Below are positions 16,171 through 23,296 of a DNA stretch of 56,475 nt, piece by piece. Source of the stretch: a virus; IMG/VR virus record IMGVR_UViG_3300041409_000280, positions 1 to 56,475 of that record; one strand, given 5' to 3'. A program made the translations under genes and the position numbers. Every line of letters begins with the position of its first letter. The stretch's first letter is position 1. The notes under the pieces were generated by a model that saw only the letters and a program-made list of their open reading frames with translations, was not told the DNA's origin and did not search any database.

Positions 16171-16773
16171 ATGGGAAAATTTCCAGACAGGGTACAAACA
16201 GAACGTGAGTTACCTGATGAAGACCAACACAACGGCGTATGTATTGCCTTTACCGATTTAGGTACGCATTCGGTAACGTACGAAGGTAAGACCAAAGAGC
16301 AGCGACAATGCCAACTAACCTTTCAATTAGTTGACCTCGCAACAAGCGAGGGGAAGGCCATGAATGTTTGGCGTACATTCAATTTTACGGATTCTGAAAA
16401 AGGTAATTTTGCAAAGACGTTAAAAGCCTGGTTAGGCATACCGTTTGAAAAGACCGCCGATTTTGATCCTGTAAATTGTTTGGGTAAGCCTGCACTTATT
16501 AATATAGTGCATAATAACGGATACGCAAACATAGACACCATTGGCATGGTGCCAAAAGGTTTTAAGGTTAAGAAACCAACGGAAAAATTAAGAAGTTTGT
16601 TTCTCTACCCTGATCAGTTTGACGTGGAGGTATACAATGCGTTACCTGATTACCTTAAAAACAAGATCGCTACTACAGCAGAGTATGCCGAATGTCAGGC
16701 ACCACGCACTAAAAAAGTTGCTAAGCCAGTTGCAAAACCAATAGCGGCTCCGACTAAAAAGATTAAGAAATAA
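16171..16773 (+). CDS. NGO0469-family phage replication initiation protein
   Basis: A 200-aa protein. Residues 20-140 match the NGO0469-type pattern: GVCIAFTDLGTH, then QCQLTFQLVD, FTDSEKGNFAKTL-KAWLGI, F-DPVNCLGKPALINIVH and MVPKGF. It resembles an OB-fold single-stranded-DNA-handling protein. The last 30 residues are a lysine/proline/alanine tail (KPVAKPIAAPTKKIKK). No Shine-Dalgarno is visible, as is usual for Bacteroidetes. First gene of the only rightward operon, next to a RecE-like nuclease, so it may act in recombination-dependent replication. Confidence 0.7.
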   Translation: MGKFPDRVQTERELPDEDQHNGVCIAFTDLGTHSVTYEGKTKEQRQCQLTFQLVDLATSEGKAMNVWRTFNFTDSEKGNFAKTLKAWLGIPFEKTADFDPVNCLGKPALINIVHNNGYANIDTIGMVPKGFKVKKPTEKLRSLFLYPDQFDVEVYNALPDYLKNKIATTAEYAECQAPRTKKVAKPVAKPIAAPTKKIKK

Positions 16774-16787
16774 CTTTTACACCCCAC

Positions 16788-17678
16788 ATGCTAAATGTTT
16801 ATTTAAAGAGGGTCAGTTTTATTACTGGCCCTCGTCTTAAAAATACTTCCCATTCAGGGTTAGAGGTAATTAAAAAATATTTAACAGGTGCACAGCAATT
16901 CCAAGGAGGGGAGGGGTTTTTATTATTCGGTAACGGAACACACGAGCCCTTTCTTACTGAAGACTACAAAGGCAGCTATGCAAAATTGACAGTCGAGGAA
17001 AAAACACGTGTTAATAAAATGATTACTAAGCTTAATTCCCATCCTGTAGTTAAAATGTTAATGAAGGACAGCGTAAGAGAAGAGAAGTTTATAACGGATA
17101 TTGAAGGAGTTCCTGTAGCTGTTATACTAGACAGTAAACAAATAGAACATAGTAGGGGATTTGATCTTAAGACTACAACAGCTAGAAATCTAGCAGACTT
17201 TATTAAAAAGGCTATTTCGTTCGGCTACATCAGGCAGGGTAAAACTTATAAAATAGCAGCTAAGCTAAAACACTTTTATTTTGTAGGTATACAAAAGGAA
17301 GAGCCCTATAACGTCTATGTGTTAAACATTAGTGATTATAAGGACGAGGAATGGTATGCTTCTGAGGAGTTAAAATTCCTTCTATACTTCTACAAACATT
17401 ATGGTAAAATTGAAGATGGCGAAACTTCCAGCCTTAAAAAGGAAGAAATTAAAAACGTAAAATTAACAACTATGGGAAAGTTATCAGGTAAAGAGGTAAT
17501 GACTTCTATTAAAGAAGCTGTTGCAGAAGCAAAAGCACTAAAAAAAGAATCCGCTAAAGCTGTAACACTTGCTGAAAAAGCAAAGGCAAAGGCTTTGAAA
17601 CTTATTGAAAAGTTTCCGTCAAACGAAAAGGAACTGTATGAGGAAAAGTTAAATTCCTTTACAGCTAGTCTGAACTAG
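16788..17678 (+). CDS. PD-(D/E)XK exonuclease, RecE/DUF3799-like
   Basis: A 296-aa nuclease. Key residues are H52 in GNGTHEPF, D115 in AVILDSK, then D126-x-K128 in GFDLKTT. A downstream KIAAKLKHFYFVGI helix-strand unit completes the RecE-like pattern. It would resect double-stranded DNA ends 5'-3' to make tails for annealing. After residue 240 there is a lysine/alanine-rich helical tail not typical of the family. No separate Beta/RecT annealase is recognised, so the upstream NGO0469 protein or a host factor may take that role. Confidence 0.8.
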   Translation: MLNVYLKRVSFITGPRLKNTSHSGLEVIKKYLTGAQQFQGGEGFLLFGNGTHEPFLTEDYKGSYAKLTVEEKTRVNKMITKLNSHPVVKMLMKDSVREEKFITDIEGVPVAVILDSKQIEHSRGFDLKTTTARNLADFIKKAISFGYIRQGKTYKIAAKLKHFYFVGIQKEEPYNVYVLNISDYKDEEWYASEELKFLLYFYKHYGKIEDGETSSLKKEEIKNVKLTTMGKLSGKEVMTSIKEAVAEAKALKKESAKAVTLAEKAKAKALKLIEKFPSNEKELYEEKLNSFTASLN

Positions 17679-17757
17679 AGATTAAAAATTGGGTAGGTTT
17701 GTATGGGAGCGGGTAACTTCGCTTCCATATTTTTTTGTACTGCTAAAATAAAAATTA

Positions 17758-18356
17758 TGAAAAAAGTAAAATTAGTTAAGCCTCCTATTGATTCATCGGC
17801 AGTTAATAGTCAGGTAGTTTTGGCGAGTCTTGAAAAAGAAGCTGCTCCTATAATTAAAAGGTTATCTGGAGGCATTGTAATAAAGTCTAAATCTGATTTA
17901 GAAAACGCTGCTGTTTTAACAAAGCAGTTAAAGAGTTTAGCTAAAGTAGCTGCTGCTAAAGAGAAAAATCTTACGGGCCCGTTAGAGAAGTTAAAGAAAG
18001 ATATTATAGCGTTATTTAAACCCTTCAAAAATCAAATCCTTAACATTGAAGGAGAAGTTAAAGACGCCATGCTAAGGTACTCTAAAAAGATGGGAGAAAA
18101 ACAATCAAAGTTAGAGGAAGATTTTAATTCTGGCAAAATTAAAAAAATAGATACTTATACTAAGAAGTCTGTTGACCTTCAATTTAGTTCTAGTAGTGCA
18201 CAGGTAAGAAAAGTATGGGAGGCTGAAATTGTAAACGAAAGTAAAATTCCTAGAGAATATCTAGTTCCTGACATGCGCAAAATAGAAGCCGATCTAAAAG
18301 AGGGTAAAAAAATAGCAGGTGTTAACTGGATACAGAAAGAAACAATAGCTATATGA
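17758..18356 (+). CDS. helical phage protein of recombination operon (Gp157/DUF1351-like, possible host-nuclease inhibitor)
   Basis: A 199-aa mostly coiled-coil protein. I choose the ATG at 17758 (MKKVKLVKPP); the frame extends back to 17703 but without family-like sequence. Recognisable blocks are IKSKSDLENAAVL, KNLTGPLEKLKKDI, VRKVWEAEIVNES-KIPREYLVPDM and KKIAGVNW. These recur in phage proteins next to recombinases. It may be an annealase partner or nuclease inhibitor; the family function is not firmly known. Confidence 0.65.
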
Positions 18357-18544
18357 AAAAAGTATGCACTAAATGTGGTAAATCGTATCGTACCTCATAT
18401 CAGGAACCAATATGCCCTCATAGTGATTTAAACAAATCTAAAGAACAGCGAGACGAGGAAACCTACCTCAACAATATACATGCAAATTTGTTCGGAGGAA
18501 TAAATGAACCTATAGATGGACAAGAAGGTCAAAGCGGAAATTAA
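18353..18544 (+). CDS. small zinc-finger protein
   Basis: A 63-aa protein with a clear zinc-ribbon-like knuckle (VCTKCGKSY, then ICPHSD) in the first 25 residues and an acidic tail. It overlaps the upstream stop by 4 bp (ATGA) and its own end overlaps the next gene by 29 bp. Probably a DNA-binding accessory of the recombination operon. Confidence 0.6.
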   Translation: MKKVCTKCGKSYRTSYQEPICPHSDLNKSKEQRDEETYLNNIHANLFGGINEPIDGQEGQSGN

Positions 18545-18749
18545 TAACATAATTAGAAAACATAAATATGTTATGTTTGAGTTTAGGCAGGGTAAGGTTT
18601 ATTGGTTAATGAATCATCATAGACACCTAGATCCTGAATGTGCTCTTAAAGTTTTTATAGGAGTTAGCTGTCCTCCTATAAGCAATGATTTACGGCAGTC
18701 TAACAGAAATGAAAAAGGTAAACTGCTATACACATATAAAGAGCTATAA
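18516..18749 (+). CDS. small hypothetical protein
   Basis: A 77-aa basic protein (MDKKVKAEINNIIRKHKYVMF) starting inside the zinc-finger gene. A weak His/Cys cluster (MNHHRHLDPEC) may bind metal. Function unknown. Confidence 0.5.
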   Translation: MDKKVKAEINNIIRKHKYVMFEFRQGKVYWLMNHHRHLDPECALKVFIGVSCPPISNDLRQSNRNEKGKLLYTYKEL

Positions 18750-18763
18750 ACGTAAAAGTTATT

Positions 18764-19216
18764 ATGGATATCATAGTAGACACCCGAGAACAAAAACCCT
18801 TATGGAAAAAAGGAACCGCTATATTTTTTAAATTGTTAGTCGGGGACTACTCTACAATGCTGCTACGTAATAGATTCTGTATAGAGCGTAAAAGTTTACA
18901 GGATTTATACGGAACTATTACTAGCGGGCATAGACGTTTTCGTAACGAGCTAATTAGAGCGGAAGTAAATGAGATAGCACTATTATTATTTATTGAAGGA
19001 ACTAAGAAAGATTTTTTACTTAAAAAGTTTCCAGGAGGCTCGTTAAGAAAGTTATCCGGTGAAACACTTTGTAAGATTATTGATACCGTGGAAAAAAAGT
19101 ATAAGATAGAGGTCGTGTGGTGCGGTAATAGAACAGCAGCAAAAACAAAAATATTTGAAAGGCTTAAATTAGAAGAAACTAAATATAAAAATTATGGAAG
19201 AAAAATTAAAAAGTAA
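18764..19216 (+). CDS. ERCC4-type structure-specific nuclease
   Basis: A 150-aa nuclease-only ERCC4 domain. It shows IIVDTREQ (D6, R8, E9), LLVGDYS (D28), CIERKS (41-44) with LYGTITSG, and a RFRNEL helix. These match the GDxn-ERKxxxD XPF/Mus81 catalytic core. It probably cuts branched or flap DNA during phage recombination or resolves replication forks. It is compact, with no helix-hairpin-helix tail, as in other phage ERCC4 proteins. Confidence 0.88.
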   Translation: MDIIVDTREQKPLWKKGTAIFFKLLVGDYSTMLLRNRFCIERKSLQDLYGTITSGHRRFRNELIRAEVNEIALLLFIEGTKKDFLLKKFPGGSLRKLSGETLCKIIDTVEKKYKIEVVWCGNRTAAKTKIFERLKLEETKYKNYGRKIKK

Positions 19217-19337
19217 TATGGACTATAACGAGGATGAAGTATCTGAAGGACTTTCCTTGGGAGGTTGCCTCCTACTGACTGTAGTTATGGTAACAGTTAT
19301 GGGATTAGTAGGCACTTTAATACTTCAACACTTATAG
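19194..19337 (+). CDS. single-TM microprotein ending the rightward operon
   Basis: A 47-aa ORF overlapping the ERCC4 gene end by 23 bp. It has an acidic N-terminus (SNMDYNEDEVSEG) and a glycine-rich membrane helix (CLLLTVVMVTVMGLVGTLIL). The TAG stop abuts the terminator stem. Likely membrane-inserted; role unknown. Confidence 0.6.
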   Translation: MEEKLKSNMDYNEDEVSEGLSLGGCLLLTVVMVTVMGLVGTLILQHL

Positions 19338-19361
19338 AAGTAAGGAAAATTCCCTTACTTC
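19337..19361 (+). terminator. intrinsic terminator between convergent units
   Basis: A stem GAAGTAAGG/CCTTACTTC (9 bp) followed on the plus strand by TTTATTACTTTT. It separates the rightward operon from the leftward lysis genes. The last codons of the leftward gene at 19355 lie inside the stem. The minus-strand side lacks a clear U-tract. Confidence 0.8.
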
Positions 19362-19936
19362 TTTATTACTTTTATAGATTCTATACCTGTTATCTTTACG
19401 GCTTTATTTTCGCTAGTGACTTCAACATAATATTTTTTCCTAGCTAAAAACCATTTCCTATCCCAGTAAACTACTATAGATAACGGCATGGTTAAACTAT
19501 CCGACAATGTTATAGTATCTTTAGTTACGAACCCCAAAAAATTACTGTAGTTATCTTGAAAAGAAAATTGTTTAGTTGAATCATTTAGCGGTACTAGCTT
19601 AACTGTATTAACGCTGTGTGATGTAGCGTTAACTTTTATATAGTTTTCTAAGTTTCTATAATTTCTTTTTAATTTATTAAACTCTTCTAAAGATTTTAAA
19701 TTTCCCTCATCGTATAACCTTCTAATATTTTTATTACTAAGTACCAGCACCTCGTTTTTAGCAACTTCTAATCCGGACTTATTTTTATAGTATTGAAGTT
19801 CTTTAATGGTCGATCCTTTAAACTTAGTAAGTTCCTTTACCTGGTCTTTTTCCCTGCTATAATTCTTATACGACCATGCTCCAAATATTCCTAGAAGGAT
19901 ACACAGAACTACTAAAAAAGTTATTATCCTTATCAT
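19355..19936 (-). CDS. membrane-anchored coiled-coil protein, spanin-like candidate (DUF6549-like)
   Basis: A 193-aa protein with an N-terminal membrane helix (IRIITFLVVLCILLGIFGAW) and a long helical, probably periplasmic region with coiled coil (residues 25-100). A beta-rich C-terminal part follows (VNATSHSVNTVKLVPL...). The layout and its place directly after the endolysin gene, overlapping it by 4 bp, fit a spanin-like role in lysis. It also resembles an uncharacterised family common in Bacteroidetes phages. No second, lipoprotein spanin is seen nearby. Confidence 0.55.
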   Translation of the reverse strand: MIRIITFLVVLCILLGIFGAWSYKNYSREKDQVKELTKFKGSTIKELQYYKNKSGLEVAKNEVLVLSNKNIRRLYDEGNLKSLEEFNKLKRNYRNLENYIKVNATSHSVNTVKLVPLNDSTKQFSFQDNYSNFLGFVTKDTITLSDSLTMPLSIVVYWDRKWFLARKKYYVEVTSENKAVKITGIESIKVIKK

Positions 19937-20430
19937 ATCTTTGGAAATTTAATAAATGCTACTGCCCTTAAACCTGTTGATGGGTAAGTTAAAAACTTTT
20001 CTTTTTCTAAAACCATAGTACCTTCACTGGCTCCTGCCTTATTTGTGTTACCGCTTAAATCACTCCAAGCAGTCTTACTTAGTTCCTCAGTAACTACCGA
20101 TATATGCCCTCTATTTTGTATAATACCATTATTGAAGTGCCTGTATATACATAGGTTACCTACTTCAGGCACCATGTTATGCGCATAGCCTGCTTTAATA
20201 AAGTTTTCCTGAGTTATTTTAACTGACCCTGAGAATAGTTTATCTAACTCTTTTTCATACTCTGGATAAGCTTCTTCAAATATCATTTCCATAAAAAAGC
20301 AACACCACGATTGTCCAATTAACCAACCGTCATCCGCTAATTTTTTTTGAAACTCCGCATGTTTAAAACCGGAGTTACCTTTCAATTCCGTCTCGCCTAT
20401 ATAGCTCCGCGCTATGTCTACTATTTTCAT
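19933..20430 (-). CDS. CHAP/NlpC-like endolysin
   Basis: A 165-aa peptidoglycan hydrolase. The cysteine nucleophile is in GQSWCCFF (C43 or C44), histidine is in NRGHISVV (H109), and the polar third residue is in DLSGNT (about N128). The start ETELKGNSGF matches the family's GxxExxGNxGF. There is no signal peptide, so it needs a holin to reach the wall. It lies downstream of two membrane proteins and upstream of the spanin-like gene, a classic lysis cassette. Confidence 0.85.
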   Translation of the reverse strand: MKIVDIARSYIGETELKGNSGFKHAEFQKKLADDGWLIGQSWCCFFMEMIFEEAYPEYEKELDKLFSGSVKITQENFIKAGYAHNMVPEVGNLCIYRHFNNGIIQNRGHISVVTEELSKTAWSDLSGNTNKAGASEGTMVLEKEKFLTYPSTGLRAVAFIKFPKI

Positions 20431-20435
20431 AGATG

Positions 20436-20798
20436 TTATTTAAGTTTTTCTTCCACTTCCTTATTAATTTTATCACTCGCCCTTCCTAAAATTCTAACAA
20501 GCAAATCGTTACTACAATAACCCCAAAGTAAAAATGCAGCCCTTACAAATAAAGTAAGTTCCAGACCTAATATTTTAGGATTAAGATGTAGAAGCTCTGG
20601 CAGTACTACAACCATAGCAACTATAGAAAGTATAGAAATAGCTAAGGAAATTTTTTCATCCTTAAAGTACCCTCCATAATTAAATTCTGATTTACTAGCT
20701 CTTGCTTTTTTATAAAGAGAATTTATCTTTACCAATGTGTGAATTATTAATCCTAACAATGCGCACATACTTATCCAGATGTAGTCTTCTATATTCAT
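20436..20798 (-). CDS. putative holin (three membrane helices)
   Basis: A 120-aa protein with hydrophobic segments at about residues 6-24, 51-69 and 77-97 and a charged C-terminal tail (KINKEVEEKLK). Size and position right before the endolysin gene suggest a holin that makes the lysis pore. Identity by context, not by a sequence family I can name. Confidence 0.6.
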   Translation of the reverse strand: MNIEDYIWISMCALLGLIIHTLVKINSLYKKARASKSEFNYGGYFKDEKISLAISILSIVAMVVVLPELLHLNPKILGLELTLFVRAAFLLWGYCSNDLLVRILGRASDKINKEVEEKLK

Positions 20799-21262
20799 TT
20801 TATTATAAGTTTAATTAATCGTTCAACTAATTCATATCCTCCTTTATACCATGCAACAAACGCGGCTCCTACTATTATTAACAGCCCTGCTATCTTAAAT
20901 ATAAAACTCCAAGATTTTTTACTTGTTATGATGTTAACTAATGTTTTAAACTCGTTAACATCTTTCTTAAATGTTTCTATTCCGACAAATTTACTATCAA
21001 TTTTTTCCGCTAGTTTTTCAAACTTACTATCCATTCTAGCTTCTATATCATCTAGCTGTTTAAAAACAAATTGCTGTGTTGCCTGCAATTCCATAGTGTA
21101 TGTTTTACGGTCACTTTCTAGTAACTCCATACGTTGTGCCATTCCATGATTTCCCATTTCAGGATTACCTTTTATAGCCAGGATTAAATCCATATTAACC
21201 CTGGTGAGCTGCTCCATTTTTTCTTCTAGCTTAATCATTTTCTTTTCGTCTTCTGAGGACAT
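20795..21262 (-). CDS. coiled-coil protein with C-terminal TM, lysis-associated
   Basis: A 155-aa protein, almost all heptad-like helix (KKMIKLEEKMEQLTRVN, FVFKQLDDIEARMDSKFEKL), ending in one membrane helix (FIFKIAGLLIIVGAAFVAW). The shape recalls XhlA-type hemolysin/holin accessory proteins. It overlaps the putative holin gene by 4 bp. It could be a holin partner or antiholin, and the exact role is uncertain. Confidence 0.55.
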   Translation of the reverse strand: MSSEDEKKMIKLEEKMEQLTRVNMDLILAIKGNPEMGNHGMAQRMELLESDRKTYTMELQATQQFVFKQLDDIEARMDSKFEKLAEKIDSKFVGIETFKKDVNEFKTLVNIITSKKSWSFIFKIAGLLIIVGAAFVAWYKGGYELVERLIKLIIK

Positions 21263-21273
21263 TACACAGACAG

Positions 21274-22914
21274 TTAAAGGGTTCCAGAAATATTATATAT
21301 ATACTTAAGATAGTTTATCTTATCAGCTACTTGTTGATCTGTTAAATATCCAACATATTTTTCGTATAGTGCATACATGCCATCCAAATGCCAGTTAGGT
21401 ACGCCATTCGAATATGCAACACCTATATCAGTAACCGTAAAGGATCCAAAGCCTGTAGGCTGTGAGTATTTAATAAGGTCTTGTGACCAGATGTCAATTG
21501 ATGGCCCGACCCTTCTAAACGCTATTATATTATAGCCGTCCGCTCTGCTTATTTTAGCGTTACCACTAACTCCCGTGGAAGAATGCATTACCGTATATGG
21601 TTGTGCAGCGTCTCCTGTTGCGCCTGAGTTACCCGAATATGCAGAGCCTGTAAATGTTATATACTGACCATCCTTCAACATATGCGATCCGAACGTTGGA
21701 TCATCATTTTTACATACTATAAAAGTAGTAGACGTGGCACCTAGTTCAGGATAAGCATTAGTAGAAAATGTTAGTGTTTGGTTTCCTGTTCCGTCGTATT
21801 CTACTACAGACTTACCGTTCTTAACTGCCTGTCGCCACAATGGAGAAGCGGCATCCGCAGAGGATGTCATCCTTCTTACAATAGCTCCAGTACTCGCTCC
21901 AAATGGAACGCTTATTCTATTGTTAACTACCCTTACAAAACCTCCATCGGTAATAGGAGTAGTTCCTCCAGCATCAGAAAAAACCCTGGTTCCATCATTG
22001 AAGTTTATCTCCCATTGTTTTATAGGAGTAAACTGAGCGCTAACAACAGTAGGGTTAAAAGATTGATAGTCTGTTATTTCCTGGTTTGTTAAAACTCTAC
22101 TTCTAATTTCTACACTCCTAGCAATTGAACCTGTAAAAAAATTAGTACCGTCTCCTCCTATAAATAAACTGTTTGTGGCATTACTGCTACTGCCTCCAGT
22201 AACTGTAAATGTTTCGGTAGTAGCTCCTATAGTCACTGAACTAGCGTTACTGCCTCCCGGAGCATTAATATTTATCTGTACAGGAGTCGCTCCCATAGCA
22301 ACAGTTAAAGACGCCGTAGTAGTATAGTCGATCATTGCAGGAGCAACCCCGTCCGCTATATATATCCTAAGTTTATTAGCTGCTGTTAGTTGTAGGTAAA
22401 ATCCATTTTGTGTTGCTGAGAATGTCTGTGTTCCCATAACAGGTTTTGCGGATCCGTCTAATCCTTTCTTAATCCAAAAACGAATAGACCATGTAGCTGT
22501 AGTAGCATGTAAAGGTTTTAAGTAGACGGTTGATAATGGTAAATCTATTCTATCATTTGTTCCATCAAACGTCATTCCATCAGCAGAAAGTAGTGGAATA
22601 GTAGTAGCTCCACTAGCAAACATATACTGTGTAGATAAACTTTGATCTAGTATAGTACCTATAGGATCAGTATTAATTGCTACTGCCGTCAATGGTATAC
22701 CTCCAGGGGACAAAGTTCTTTCTTGAAACATGGAACTTAACTCGTATAAATTAAGTTTTAATGCTAAAGAACTATCCGGCCTTGTGGGCTCTGTAAAAGT
22801 AGGAACTACTACAGAAGCCGTACCTTCCATAAACCAGTCCACTGCTATTCTTTTATTCTGTGCTTTAGAACCAATACAGATAGTTAGGAGTAATAAAATT
22901 ATTTTTAATTTCAT
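21274..22914 (-). CDS. exported LamG/concanavalin-like lectin protein (receptor-binding candidate)
   Basis: A 546-aa protein beginning with a signal peptide (MKLKIILLLLTICIGSKAQ). Residues 113-290 look like a LamG/ConA-type jelly roll (MTFDGTNDRIDLPL, then TWSIRFWIKKG and FFTGSIARSVEIRSR). A second similar half starts near 300 (WEINFNDGTRVFSD). It probably binds host glycans as a tail adhesin. The secretion signal is unusual for a virion protein and is shared by neighbouring genes. Confidence 0.7.
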   Translation of the reverse strand: MKLKIILLLLTICIGSKAQNKRIAVDWFMEGTASVVVPTFTEPTRPDSSLALKLNLYELSSMFQERTLSPGGIPLTAVAINTDPIGTILDQSLSTQYMFASGATTIPLLSADGMTFDGTNDRIDLPLSTVYLKPLHATTATWSIRFWIKKGLDGSAKPVMGTQTFSATQNGFYLQLTAANKLRIYIADGVAPAMIDYTTTASLTVAMGATPVQININAPGGSNASSVTIGATTETFTVTGGSSSNATNSLFIGGDGTNFFTGSIARSVEIRSRVLTNQEITDYQSFNPTVVSAQFTPIKQWEINFNDGTRVFSDAGGTTPITDGGFVRVVNNRISVPFGASTGAIVRRMTSSADAASPLWRQAVKNGKSVVEYDGTGNQTLTFSTNAYPELGATSTTFIVCKNDDPTFGSHMLKDGQYITFTGSAYSGNSGATGDAAQPYTVMHSSTGVSGNAKISRADGYNIIAFRRVGPSIDIWSQDLIKYSQPTGFGSFTVTDIGVAYSNGVPNWHLDGMYALYEKYVGYLTDQQVADKINYLKYIYNISGTL

Positions 22915-22918
22915 ATAA

Positions 22919-23275
22919 TTACTGTGTTACAACAAAACTTTGAGAGGATGCACTAGCCTTATATCTTAAGTTAGCGACTCCATTTTTTATGGTTATAGGA
23001 AATTTACTACTGGCCGGCCAGGCGTAATGTCCTGCTACAATTGCTTCCCCCACGGAAAACTGAATTGTTCCACTATTATTTGGATCCAGCTGTACGTAAA
23101 TTAACTGACTTCCGTTCTGAACATTAGGTCTAACATAATTTAGTTGCACAACAACTTCCGATGTTCCGGCGGACGTTACCTTCTCGCCGATTTTAATAGT
23201 TGTTGGTTGGAATACAGTAAAGGATAAGAGTGCAATAGCTGCTAAAGCACCCAAAGTTAGTTTTAATTTTCGCAT
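22919..23275 (-). CDS. small exported beta-rich protein
   Basis: A 118-aa protein with a signal peptide (LTLGALAAIALLSFTVFQ) followed by a beta-rich domain (GTSEVVVQLNYVRPN, GTIQFSVGEAIVAG). It sits between two tail-fibre-like genes with the same kind of signal. It could be a fibre cap or an exported chaperone; no family recognised. Confidence 0.55.
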   Translation of the reverse strand: MRKLKLTLGALAAIALLSFTVFQPTTIKIGEKVTSAGTSEVVVQLNYVRPNVQNGSQLIYVQLDPNNSGTIQFSVGEAIVAGHYAWPASSKFPITIKNGVANLRYKASASSQSFVVTQ

Positions 23276-23296
23276 AGTATTTTTTATTTTATAGTT